Shown here: piece after piece, positions 50,897-58,984 of the stretch
Position numbering within the stretch: the stretch's first letter is position 1
How the letters are laid out: each line of letters starts with the position of its first letter
Assembly (NCBI GenBank): GCA_965221585.1
Contig: OZ244898.1
Coordinates: forward strand, 806,001 to 870,000
Direction: 5' to 3'
Length of the DNA: 64,000 nucleotides
Source of the DNA: VXYK01 sp965221585
GTDB taxonomy: Bacteria > Actinomycetota > Acidimicrobiia > Acidimicrobiales > Aldehydirespiratoraceae
Made by a program: the position numbers and the translations under genes
Notes under the pieces: model-generated
Told to the model about the DNA's origin: nothing
The model's database searches: none
What the model saw: the letters and a program-made list of their open reading frames with translations, nothing else

Positions 50897-51705
50897 TGCT
50901 CGGCCTCGAGTGGTTGCCAGTCCGGCTCGCGTTTCTCGGCGAAGGCCATCGGTCCCTCGGTCTGGTCGGGGTGGCCCCACATCGACACCAGGTGCCGGGC
51001 ACCTGTCACACAGGCGTCGGTCAGCCCCGCCTCAAGGGCGCCCCACAGAGCCTTCTTGGTTGCGGCCATCGCCGAGGGCGAGTTCGCAGCGATGGTCTCG
51101 CCCAGCTCCTGGGCCCGGTCGCGCAACCGATCGGGCGGATCGACGATCTCGGAGATCATGCCCAGCTCGTAGGCGCGTTCGGCGCCGAGGCGTTCATGCT
51201 TGCCCATGAAGGCCATGCGCATGACGGCCTCGACCGGCATCTTCTTCATGAGTCCGATCGCCTCGATCGCGACCACCTGACCGACAGAGGTGTGCGGGTC
51301 GAAGAACTGGGCGTCGCTCGCGGCGATGACGATGTCAGCGTCAGCGACCCAGTGGAAGCCACCGCCACAGCAGATGCCGTTGACGGCGGTGATCACAGGC
51401 TTCCAAACCCCCTGGTGCCACGAGGTGAAGTGAATGTCGAACTCCTCCATCGACTGGCGGTAACGCTCGAAACCGACACCGTCGGATGCGACCTCGGAAA
51501 CATCGACGCCGGTCTGGAAGTCGCGGCCATTGCCGGTGTGCACGATCACCCGAACCGCCGGCTCCGCGTTCAGTTCGTTCCAGGCGTCGGCGAACTCGTC
51601 GCGCATCGCGCTGTTCATCGCGTTGCGCACGTCGGGACGATCGTTGATCAGCCAACCGACCGGTCCGTGACGCTCGACGACGAGGTGCTCATAGTCAGTG
51701 TTCAT
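50893..51705 (-). CDS. Enoyl-CoA hydratase/isomerase family protein, first gene of the operon
   Basis: A 270-aa crotonase-fold protein. It has RDFQTGVDVSEV and NGICCGGGFHWVADADIV for the oxyanion hole and FFDPHTSVGQVVAIE in place of the usual Glu-bearing loop. It is clearly paralogous to the 221-aa protein at 48538, so the operon carries a duplicated pair. The first intact gene of the operon; its promoter should lie around 51885-51900, with the acyl-CoA dehydrogenase remnant transcribed as part of the leader. ATG 51705 is 15 bp past the remnant's stop. Confidence 0.88.
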   Translation of the reverse strand: MNTDYEHLVVERHGPVGWLINDRPDVRNAMNSAMRDEFADAWNELNAEPAVRVIVHTGNGRDFQTGVDVSEVASDGVGFERYRQSMEEFDIHFTSWHQGVWKPVITAVNGICCGGGFHWVADADIVIAASDAQFFDPHTSVGQVVAIEAIGLMKKMPVEAVMRMAFMGKHERLGAERAYELGMISEIVDPPDRLRDRAQELGETIAANSPSAMAATKKALWGALEAGLTDACVTGARHLVSMWGHPDQTEGPMAFAEKREPDWQPLEAEQ

Positions 51706-51720
51706 CTGCGTCCTCAGCTT

Positions 51721-51885
51721 TCATCGGGGAATGTCCTTCCAGGGTGCGCCGTGGAACGGGTCGGGCTCTCGGGGCAAGCCCAGCACCTTCTCTCCCAAGA
51801 CATTCTTGTTGATCTCGGTGGAACCGCCTTCGATCGTGTTCGCCCGGCTGCGGACCGTGGTCTCGGGTGACAGCCAATTCCATAT
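51721..51885 (-). pseudogene. C-terminal remnant of an acyl-CoA dehydrogenase
   Basis: Reading leftward from 51885 the frame gives WNWLSPETTVRSRANTIEGG, then STEINKNVLGEKVLGLPREP and ends DIPR followed by TGA at 51723-51721. This is the last ~54 residues of an acyl-CoA dehydrogenase, including the GGSTEIxKNVLGExVLGLPR signature. Upstream it meets an in-frame stop (TAA) within the TGTATACA region, and no start or N-terminal domains exist. A deletion or insertion therefore removed some 1 kb. Its stop is spaced 15 bp from the next gene like a normal operon member. Confidence 0.85.
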
Positions 51886-51886
51886 T

Positions 51887-51898
51887 TGTATACATTAT
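51887..51898. promoter_or_regulatory. TGTATACA palindrome and divergent promoter (candidate GntR operator)
   Basis: A perfect 8-bp palindrome TGTATACA (51887-51894) lies between the minus-strand operon and the plus-strand hydratase. FCD-type GntR proteins often bind TNGTATACNA-like sites, and such a regulator is encoded in the operon. CATTAT (51893-51898) is a plausible -10 for the plus-strand gene. The AT-rich patch stands out sharply from its GC-rich surroundings. Confidence 0.55.
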
Positions 51899-51915
51899 GC
51901 GGGATGGGAGCGCCG

Positions 51916-52725
51916 ATGAAACCCTACCCGTCAGCAATCGACGGTCTCGCCGTCAACCACGATGACGGCGTGGTGTCGATCCGCATCGACCGGCCCGAAA
52001 GGCGCAACGCCCTCACCGACGACATGGTGCTCGGGCTGATCGAGATCATCGATGCCGCATCGTCCGATGAGACGGCCCGTGTCGTGTACCTGTCGGGCGC
52101 GGGTGACCACTTCTGCTCCGGCTTCGACCTGTCGCTCCGTGGCGGCATCGACGAGAAGCCACGGACCGGGGCGACCCAACGCCAGATGCGATGGCACGTC
52201 AACCGGCTCGTGCCCACCATGCTCGTGTCACAGACCCCGATCGTTTGTGCTGTCAAAGGCTGGGTGATCGGGCTCGGGATGAGCATCGCGCTCGCTTCGG
52301 ACTTCGTCATCGCCGCGGACGACGCCCGTTTCTGGTCCCCGTTCACCCAGTCCGGGTTCACCCCCGACAGCGGCTCATCGTGGCTCATTCCCCGGCTCGT
52401 CGGCGTGGCCCGAGCCAAGGAAATGATCATGCTGGGCCGCGAAGTCTCCGGCGCCGAAGCGGCCGAGTGGGGCATGATCCATCGTTCAGTGCCTGTCGAG
52501 GAGGTCGACGATGCCGCAAAGGCGCTCACCGGTGAGATCGCAACCGCGGCGACCGTCGCGGTCGGGCTCTCCAAGCTGTTGATCCACCGGTCGCTAACTA
52601 CCGACCTTGCGCACCAGCTTCAAGACGAAGGGTTGGCTCTGGAGCTGTCGAGCCGCTCCGAGGACTTTCACGAGAGCAGCCGGGCGCGGCGAGAGCAGCG
52701 CGACCCGGAATTCGAAGGACGCTAA
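51916..52725 (+). CDS. Enoyl-CoA hydratase
   Basis: A 269-aa crotonase. It has RNALTDDMV, oxyanion-hole segments DHFCSGFDLS and KGWVIGLGMSIALASDFVIA, and FWSPFTQSGFTPDSGSSWLIPR in the active-site loop, with Asp in the second acid position. ATG 51916 is favoured over ATG 51904 because GGGAG ends 5 nt before it and a start near 51905 is predicted from the -10 box. It is divergent from the long operon and may share its regulator. It ends in a large inverted repeat. The substrate is unknown. Confidence 0.9.
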   Translation: MKPYPSAIDGLAVNHDDGVVSIRIDRPERRNALTDDMVLGLIEIIDAASSDETARVVYLSGAGDHFCSGFDLSLRGGIDEKPRTGATQRQMRWHVNRLVPTMLVSQTPIVCAVKGWVIGLGMSIALASDFVIAADDARFWSPFTQSGFTPDSGSSWLIPRLVGVARAKEMIMLGREVSGAEAAEWGMIHRSVPVEEVDDAAKALTGEIATAATVAVGLSKLLIHRSLTTDLAHQLQDEGLALELSSRSEDFHESSRARREQRDPEFEGR

Positions 52726-52772
52726 ACACGGAAGTCGGGGTCGGTCTCGAAGCTCCGACTCAACTGCCGTGT
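52726..52772 (+). terminator. Nested inverted repeat after the hydratase gene
   Basis: ACACGG (52726-52731) pairs with CCGTGT (52767-52772), and inside it AGTCGG (52733-52738) pairs with CCGACT (52755-52760). The structure begins at the base after the stop codon. There is no clean T-run afterwards (CCCTCTTCGTGTTT), so it is a probable rather than classical terminator. Confidence 0.45.
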
Positions 52773-52828
52773 CCCTCTTCGTGTTTACTTGGGGGAAGTA
52801 ACAGCATGCGCACCACTGGAGACCCATC

Positions 52829-53596
52829 GTGACGGACACCCCAGCGACTGGCGAATTGATGCATGGGCGACGGGTGTTGGTCGTAGGAGCGTCATCAGGC
52901 ATCGGAGCGGCCGCCGCGGCCGCGGCGCGCCGTGCCGGTGCCGAAGTTGCGATCTCGGCCCGCCGCGCCGACAAGCTCGAGGCACTTGCAGCCGAGATCG
53001 GCGGGGCTCACGTTCTCCCTGGTGACGCAGCCGATCCCGAGGCCGCCAAAGACATTGTCAACCGAGCCGCGGAGCAGCTCGGCGGGCTCGACCTGGTCCT
53101 GTACGCCGCGGGATTCGGTGTTCTCCAACCGCTCGCCGAATGTGACCCTGAGACTTGGCAGTCGATCTATGGCGTCAACGTGATTGGCGCGAACCTCGTG
53201 GCCGGCGCGGCCATCGAGCACCTCGGCGTGGGCGGGATCATGGCGTTCGTCTCCTCGAGGACCGTCGAGGACACCCACGGCCTCTTCTGCTCATATGCCG
53301 CGTCCAAGGCCGCCCTCGACCACTGCATCCGCACCTGGCGGATCGAACACCCCGACCGGCGCTTCGTGCGCATAGTGATGGGCAACTGCCAGCCGACCGA
53401 GTTCGCTAACCACATGGGTCTCGAACTCATCGGCGACGCGCTCACCCTCTGGCAGAAGCAGGGCATTCCCGGAGGTCTCATGCACGTCGACGATGTCGCC
53501 GCGTGCCTCATGGAGACGCTCGCTGTCTCGCTCGACCACCCCAGCATCGACGCGTCCGAGATCAAGCTGGACGCCCCCGTTGAAGACTTCCAATGA
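52829..53596 (+). CDS. Short-chain dehydrogenase/reductase
   Basis: A 255-aa SDR: VLVVGASSGIGAAAAAAARRAG at the N terminus, LDLVLYAAGFG, Ser in AFVSSRTVED and Tyr-Lys in YAASKAALDH. An NAD(P)-dependent alcohol or ketone oxidoreductase. It starts at GTG 52829 (GGAGACCC about 7 nt upstream). A PTEFANHMGLELIG block follows the active site where substrate specificity usually resides. The TauD-like dioxygenase follows 117 bp later. Substrate not identifiable. Confidence 0.9.
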   Translation: MTDTPATGELMHGRRVLVVGASSGIGAAAAAAARRAGAEVAISARRADKLEALAAEIGGAHVLPGDAADPEAAKDIVNRAAEQLGGLDLVLYAAGFGVLQPLAECDPETWQSIYGVNVIGANLVAGAAIEHLGVGGIMAFVSSRTVEDTHGLFCSYAASKAALDHCIRTWRIEHPDRRFVRIVMGNCQPTEFANHMGLELIGDALTLWQKQGIPGGLMHVDDVAACLMETLAVSLDHPSIDASEIKLDAPVEDFQ

Positions 53597-53713
53597 GCGA
53601 GCAGACGATCGACCCCACGCCGGAAGACTTTGGCGCACCGTGGCACGCATCCGTATCCTGAGAGTGTCAGTCCGCCCCCACGCCGCGACCAGCCTCCTAG
53701 CAGGAGCAGTGAG

Positions 53714-54568
53714 ATGACCACAATCGAAGCCACCCCTGTCTCCGGATCCCTCGGCGCCCAGCTGTCGGGAGTCGACCTGACGAAGCTCGACGACGCATCC
53801 ATAGCAGCGCTGCGCGCCGCCATCGTCGAACACGAGGTCGTCTTCGTGCATGGAGCCTTCCTTGATCGAGAGCAGCATCTAGCGCTCGGCGAGGCGCTCG
53901 GCGGGACCAACACGTTCCCGACGTACGCGATCTTCGACGTCGACGAGCCGACCCTCACCACCATCCGCGACGGGCCCGACAGCCCACCCGCGGCCGACGA
54001 ATGGCACACCGATGTCACCTGGACCGCCGAACCCCCGGACTTCGCGATCCTCCAGGCCAACGTGGTTCCCCAGCGCGGCGGTGACACCCTCTGGGCCTCG
54101 ATGACGACAGCATTCGACGCCTTGTCCGACCCCCTCAAGGAGATGTGCCGAGGCCTCACCGTCCGCCACGACAACGAGAACTTCATCGAGGGTCTCGTGC
54201 GCAAGTCGCCTGAGCGGGCCGAGAAGTTCGACATCCCAGCGAAGCTCCGAGCCGGCTATCCGCCCGTCGACCACCCTCTGGTCCGGCTCCACCCGGAATC
54301 CGGCAAGGAAGTGCTGTTCATCGCAGGCAGATTCATGCGCCGGATCAACGAGCTGACCGAAGCCGAGAGCGAGGCGCTCCTCAGCCTGCTCAACCGACAT
54401 GTCGACGACGCCCGCTTCCAATGTCGTTGGCGATGGACCCCGGGAGACGTCGCCATCTGGGACGAACGCTCGACCAACCACCGGTCCGCCGCCGACCACT
54501 TCCCCCAAGAGCGCGAAATCCGCCGATGCGAGGTCGGAGGTGCCCGCCCCGTCGGAGTCAACGGATAA
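53714..54568 (+). CDS. TauD/TfdA-family Fe(II)/2-oxoglutarate dioxygenase
   Basis: 284 aa, the family's normal length. The facial triad is complete: His98-x-Asp100 in EWHTDVTW and His256 in STNHRSAADHF; Arg270 in EIRRCEV is the 2-oxoglutarate anchor. The N terminus GSLGAQLSGVDL is typical. Relatives hydroxylate taurine, alkyl sulfates or aryloxyalkanoates, releasing sulfite, sulfate or phenol. No sulfonate transporter is near. ATG 53714 has AGGAGCA about 8 nt upstream. The gene converges with the SDR at 54577. Confidence 0.9.
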   Translation: MTTIEATPVSGSLGAQLSGVDLTKLDDASIAALRAAIVEHEVVFVHGAFLDREQHLALGEALGGTNTFPTYAIFDVDEPTLTTIRDGPDSPPAADEWHTDVTWTAEPPDFAILQANVVPQRGGDTLWASMTTAFDALSDPLKEMCRGLTVRHDNENFIEGLVRKSPERAEKFDIPAKLRAGYPPVDHPLVRLHPESGKEVLFIAGRFMRRINELTEAESEALLSLLNRHVDDARFQCRWRWTPGDVAIWDERSTNHRSAADHFPQEREIRRCEVGGARPVGVNG

Positions 54569-54576
54569 GCCGCCGC

Positions 54577-55368
54577 TCAAGCGATGTGTTGGCCGGCGGT
54601 TACCTGGAGTTCTTGGCCGGTGATGTTGCGGGAACGGGGCGAAGCCAGAAACAGCACGGCCTCGGCGATGTCTGTGGGATCGACATGACGACGCAGTGCG
54701 GCCTGACCCGCGAACCGTTCGCTCACCTCTGAAGCGGTCAGGTTTTGAGCTTCGGCCATGCGTTCAAAGAAGGCGGTGAGGGGCGCCCCTGTGGTGAGGC
54801 CAGGGGTCACGATGTTGACCCGCACACCTTGTGGGCCGACCTCTTTGGCCATGGTCTTCGACATCGACTCCATGGCACCCTTGGTCGACGTGTAGCGCGA
54901 AAGATCCGGCATCAAGGTGGCTGCGCTGAGCGCAGAGATGTTGACGATCGACCCGCCACCGCCAGAAGCCATATGGGCCGCTGCGCTGCGGCAGATCTCC
55001 ATGGTGCCGATGACGTTGATCTGCACGGCTCTCAGATAATCGTCCCAGTCGAGGTCGGCGACAGAGACGCTGCGGCCTCCATAGGTGGCGATGTTGACCA
55101 CCACATCGATCCTGCCGAATTCGCCGACCGTCGCCTCGACCGCAGCCCGGCCCTGTGCAGGATCGGCGATGTCAGTAACAACCGGCAAGGTCCGCCGGCT
55201 AGTTGCCTCGGCAACCTCGGCGGCGAGCTGTTCGAGCGGTTCTGCCCGGCGAGCGGCGAGCACCACATCGGCACCCTCGCCCGTCAGAGCCAGAGCACAA
55301 CTGCGCCCGATACCTTGACCGGCCCCGACAATGAGCGCCGCTGCGTTCTCCAGCGTTCGTTCGGTCAT
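54577..55368 (-). CDS. Short-chain dehydrogenase/reductase
   Basis: A 263-aa classical SDR with IVGAGQGIGRSCALALTGEG (note Gly-Ala-Gly-Gln rather than Thr-Gly), NIATYGG, Ser in NISALSA, YTSTKGAMES with the catalytic Tyr/Lys, and a C-terminal LASPRSRNITGQELQVTAGQ. Resembles 3-oxoacyl-ACP reductase-like enzymes that act on CoA esters or cyclic alcohols. It lies 10 bp downstream of the NTF2-like gene on the same strand, so the two may be cotranscribed. Confidence 0.9.
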   Translation of the reverse strand: MTERTLENAAALIVGAGQGIGRSCALALTGEGADVVLAARRAEPLEQLAAEVAEATSRRTLPVVTDIADPAQGRAAVEATVGEFGRIDVVVNIATYGGRSVSVADLDWDDYLRAVQINVIGTMEICRSAAAHMASGGGGSIVNISALSAATLMPDLSRYTSTKGAMESMSKTMAKEVGPQGVRVNIVTPGLTTGAPLTAFFERMAEAQNLTASEVSERFAGQAALRRHVDPTDIAEAVLFLASPRSRNITGQELQVTAGQHIA

Positions 55369-55378
55369 GATCGCAGCC

Positions 55379-55747
55379 TCACCAGTCGAGGTCTGTCTGA
55401 TGCATGCTCCAAGACTCGACGATCAGCCCCGAGGCGATCCGATACTGCGCGATCCAGGTGATCTTCACCGGGGTGCCGACAGCAACGTTGACGCCCTCCA
55501 GACGGAGGCGGGCGAAAACGCAGTCGTCAACGGAAGCGATGTGGTCGAAATGGAGCTTGGTCGGCCGGATCGTCGCCACCGACGAACTGACGTGGCGGGC
55601 ATAGCGTTCTGGTGTGGTGCGCTCGGTCCCGTCACGGGTATGGCGCACGAAAGGATCAGCCAACACCTCCCCGAGACGGTCCAGGGAACGGTCGAGCCAA
55701 ATGTGCTTCCACAGAGTCTCGACCAACTCTTCATTCTCACCGCTCAT
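55379..55747 (-). CDS. NTF2-like (SnoaL-type) protein
   Basis: A 122-aa alpha+beta cone. The pattern is NEELVETLWKHIWLDRSLDRLGEVLADPF (helix region, cited by its ends), FVRHTRDGTERT, then strands ending ITWIAQYRIASGLIVESWSMHQTD. Family members are isomerases, cyclases or binding subunits for small hydrophobic substrates. ATG 55747 has GGAGG 5 nt upstream; an ATG 12 bp earlier lacks one. It precedes the SDR by 10 bp. No specific reaction can be assigned. Confidence 0.8.
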   Translation of the reverse strand: MSGENEELVETLWKHIWLDRSLDRLGEVLADPFVRHTRDGTERTTPERYARHVSSSVATIRPTKLHFDHIASVDDCVFARLRLEGVNVAVGTPVKITWIAQYRIASGLIVESWSMHQTDLDW

Positions 55748-55775
55748 CGGTTCCTCCAATCCGAGCGTAGGACAT

Positions 55776-57083
55776 TCACAGTGACAGGGTCTTTGTTGGG
55801 CCGATCCGGCGTCGCCAAAGCATGCCGAAACCCATAGAGATGAGTACGAGGACGCCCATCAGCGACATCATCGGGCGGATTCCGTAGATGTCTGCCAGCT
55901 TCCCGAACGGAAGCGAAGCCAGTCCGAATCCGGTGAAACTCAACATGATCAGGCTCTGGACCCGTCCGTGGTATTCGACGTCGGCGATGGTCAACGCCAA
56001 AGAGTTGTTGAGCGCCTGGAACGCTGCGGAACTCCCGCCGACGACCACCATCACGACCACCGCCATCCAGTACTGCGGAGCGACGGCGAAGGCGACGAGC
56101 GAGACGCCGAAGACGACGGCGGCCTGGATCTGCAACGCCGGAAGCCGTGACTGCTTCGCACTGGCCAGTCCCACGCTGGCGATGACCGCTCCGGCTGCCC
56201 CTGCAGTCGTGAGCAGGCCGAGTGCCCAGGCGTCGAGTTCGAAAATGTCCTCCACCAAGCCGGGCAGGAAGGTGATGTGGGGAAACCCGAGCATCACAAT
56301 CAGCAAAGAGATGACTAACAGCCTTGCCAACTCCCGATTCTGGCGAACATAGGCGAAACCGTCGATGAGATCGTCGAACGCTGAGAGGCGGGACCTGTAC
56401 CGGGGAGCACCTGCTGGGAGTTTCACGGTGGCGATGACCGAGAGGACTGAGAGCGTGGCACCCACGTAGTAGACGCCACCGACACCGATCACAGCGATGC
56501 CGATCAATATCCCTCCGATCGCAGGCCCCAGCACCCGTGTCATCTGAATGCTGGCGTTGCTCAGCAGGATGGCGTTGGTTAGGGAGTCGCGTTCGACGAG
56601 GTCAGCGGTCATCGCCAGCCGCGACGGCCCCAACAGCGACATGCCCAGTCCCTGGACGCCTCCTGCGACGACGAGCATCCAGTATTGGATGGCTCCCGTT
56701 GAGATGGCGATTGCGATTCCGAACGCTGCCGCGGTCATCGTCGACTGGGCGAAGATCAGGATGGAGCGTTTGCCTATCCGGTCGGCGAGCACCCCGGATG
56801 CAGGGATTGCCACCAGGCTGGTGACGCCGAACGCGAACACCACACCGCCCAAAGCGGCGTTGCTGCCGGTGAGTTCGTAGGCGAGCCAGCCCCGGGCGAT
56901 CTGCTGGGTCTGCGAGGCGAGAAAGATGAACATCCCGCCCCACCACAAGAACCGATATTCGGGGATCTGAAGCGATGCGAACCGTGCTGGCTTGGTTTCG
57001 GGTTCAACGGGTGGTGGAGGCGGTGGTTGTGTCTCGAAACGTGTTCTGTTCGCTTCTTCGTCGCCCGTGCCGAAGTCAGACAT
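55776..57083 (-). CDS. MFS transporter (EntS/MFS_3-like)
   Basis: A 435-aa major facilitator with about twelve hydrophobic segments. The cytoplasmic loop motif GVLADRIGKRSIL (between helices 2 and 3) matches the family G-x-L-x-D-R-x-G-R-R pattern. The N terminus is a ~40-residue Pro/Glu-rich cytoplasmic tail. Members with QTQQIARGWLAYELTGS starts are mostly drug or siderophore exporters. It lies 28 bp upstream of the NTF2-like gene on the minus strand and could be cotranscribed. Substrate unknown. Confidence 0.88.
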   Translation of the reverse strand: MSDFGTGDEEANRTRFETQPPPPPPVEPETKPARFASLQIPEYRFLWWGGMFIFLASQTQQIARGWLAYELTGSNAALGGVVFAFGVTSLVAIPASGVLADRIGKRSILIFAQSTMTAAAFGIAIAISTGAIQYWMLVVAGGVQGLGMSLLGPSRLAMTADLVERDSLTNAILLSNASIQMTRVLGPAIGGILIGIAVIGVGGVYYVGATLSVLSVIATVKLPAGAPRYRSRLSAFDDLIDGFAYVRQNRELARLLVISLLIVMLGFPHITFLPGLVEDIFELDAWALGLLTTAGAAGAVIASVGLASAKQSRLPALQIQAAVVFGVSLVAFAVAPQYWMAVVVMVVVGGSSAAFQALNNSLALTIADVEYHGRVQSLIMLSFTGFGLASLPFGKLADIYGIRPMMSLMGVLVLISMGFGMLWRRRIGPTKTLSL

Positions 57084-57305
57084 CGTGGCGACCGTATCGC
57101 TTCAACTGACCGCTCTACACATCACCCAACCCGCTGCTTACGTCTTTTTGAGCCCATTGAGATGCTCCATTTGGCTCCCGTGCCGGCGATTCACGGTGGT
57201 TGTGCGAGTTGTTTCCCGGCGTGAGTTTTCGGGTCGCAGCGAGCGCGGGAGTAGCGTTTCGGGGCATACGCGTCGCCGCTAGCCGTGAGCGGCAAAGAGG
57301 CATCG

Positions 57306-58829
57306 ATGGGCACACCGGAGACAGAAACAATAGAAACCGCCGCGGCAAGTGTGGGTGTCGGGCCGCGCGCCGGTCGGGATCTGAGAATCGCGATCATTGG
57401 GGCCGGTCCGGGTGGGTTGTGCGCGGCTATTCGGCTGCGTCAGTCCGGGTTCGAGAACTTCACGGTGTTCGAGAAGAGCTCTGGCGTGGGCGGAACCTGG
57501 TACCACAACCGCTACCCGGGTTGTGCCTGCGACATCCCGGCCGAGCTGTACTCGTTCTCCTTTGAGGTGAACACGGAGTGGAGCCGGCCCTTCGCCCGCC
57601 AACCCGAGATATTGCGCTACATGGAGCGCTGCGCCGAAAAATACGGTGTGCTCGAGCATTGCCGGTTCAACGAGGCGGTACGAGCCGCCCGCTGGGACGG
57701 AGAGGCTTCCTGTTGGTCCCTGAGCCTGGAGTCGGGAACTGAGGTGACGGCTGACGTTGTGATCAGCGCGCTGGGCATGTTCAACGACGTGCCGATGCCC
57801 GATATTGAAGGCCTGTCCTCCTTCGGGGGCACCGTGATCCACTCGGCTCGCTGGAACTGGGACCACGACCTGAGCGGCGAGACCGTGGGGATCATCGGTT
57901 CAGCGGCCAGCGCCGTGCAGATCGCCCCGGAGATCGCCGAAGAGGTGAGCCGGTTGCATGTGTTTCAGCGCACCGCGAACTGGGTGTTGCCGAAGGAAGA
58001 CGACCCGTACACACCTACCGAGATCGCTGCCCGCCGGGCCGATCCCGGCATCGTGGTGGCGCGGCGCGAAGAGTTGTTCAACCAGGTGGACAAGGGTATG
58101 GCCTTCAAGAGTGCCAAGGTTCGGGCCGGTATGGAGGAGACGGGCCTTGCCGCGCTGGAGGCGGTTGCCGATCCCGAACTGCGGGCCAAGCTAACCCCCG
58201 ATCATCCGTGGGGTTGCAAGCGGCCGCTGTTCCACAACGAGTACTACACCACCTTCAACCGGGCGAACGTGGAGTTGGTCACCGACCCTATTGAGCGGAT
58301 CACACCGAAGGGCGTGCTCACCTCGGACGGCACAGAGCGGGACTTGGAAACGTTGGTGCTGGCCACGGGGTTCTCCACCACCAAGTACCTGTCGGCCATC
58401 GAGGTGACGGGCCGTGATGGACTCAGCATCGCGGACGCCTGGAACGACGGCGCGACCGCCTACATGGGCGTCACCACCAGCGGTTTCCCGAACCTGTTCA
58501 TGCTGTACGGCCCCAACACCAACAACGGTTCGATCATCACCATGATCGAGTACCAGGTGGAGTACGTGGTTGCCCATATTCGGCGGATAGCGGCGCAGCG
58601 GCTGGCCTGGGTGGACGTGAGGGCCGAACCGATGGCCCGCTACAACGACTGGGTGCAGGACGGCATCGCCGGCGTTGAACCCTGGCACGGCGGTTGCAAC
58701 GGCTACTACCGCACGCCCAACGGCCGAATCGTGACCCAATGGCCCCACAACATGACCACCTTCAAGACCCAGACCTCAACCATCGACGAGTCCGCCTACG
58801 AATCGGTCCCCTTGCCCAAATCGCCTTGA
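57306..58829 (+). CDS. Baeyer-Villiger-type flavin monooxygenase
   Basis: 507 aa. FAD motif IIGAGPGGLCAAIRL (31-45), the BVMO-typical GGTWYHNRYPGCACDIP (62-78), the fingerprint FxGxxxHxxxW as FGGTVIHSARW (173-183), and NADPH-binding GIIGSAASAVQIAPEI (195-210). Enzymes of this class insert oxygen next to a ketone to make an ester or lactone, using NADPH. The start is ATG 57306 with AGAGG 6 nt before it; a GTG 21 bp upstream is in frame. It is divergent from the MFS transporter with a 222-bp gap. Confidence 0.92.
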   Translation: MGTPETETIETAAASVGVGPRAGRDLRIAIIGAGPGGLCAAIRLRQSGFENFTVFEKSSGVGGTWYHNRYPGCACDIPAELYSFSFEVNTEWSRPFARQPEILRYMERCAEKYGVLEHCRFNEAVRAARWDGEASCWSLSLESGTEVTADVVISALGMFNDVPMPDIEGLSSFGGTVIHSARWNWDHDLSGETVGIIGSAASAVQIAPEIAEEVSRLHVFQRTANWVLPKEDDPYTPTEIAARRADPGIVVARREELFNQVDKGMAFKSAKVRAGMEETGLAALEAVADPELRAKLTPDHPWGCKRPLFHNEYYTTFNRANVELVTDPIERITPKGVLTSDGTERDLETLVLATGFSTTKYLSAIEVTGRDGLSIADAWNDGATAYMGVTTSGFPNLFMLYGPNTNNGSIITMIEYQVEYVVAHIRRIAAQRLAWVDVRAEPMARYNDWVQDGIAGVEPWHGGCNGYYRTPNGRIVTQWPHNMTTFKTQTSTIDESAYESVPLPKSP

Positions 58830-58984
58830 CGCAGAAACGTGCCTGGTGGCCGGATCTGGCGGAGAAACGAGACCCCTGTTGTTGGTGCGCAAACTCGGAC
58901 GCAGCCTGAGCGCGTCACACCCTCCCCGTAACGTTGAGACTCACTGGATAGCCTTTGGCAACTCGGTGAGGGAGGGAAGTGGTC

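Noticed and set aside
51695..51937. 80-aa minus-strand frame beginning MLTGRV
   Set aside because: Another minus frame over the same bases encodes an unmistakable acyl-CoA dehydrogenase C terminus. The 80-aa frame is its shadow.
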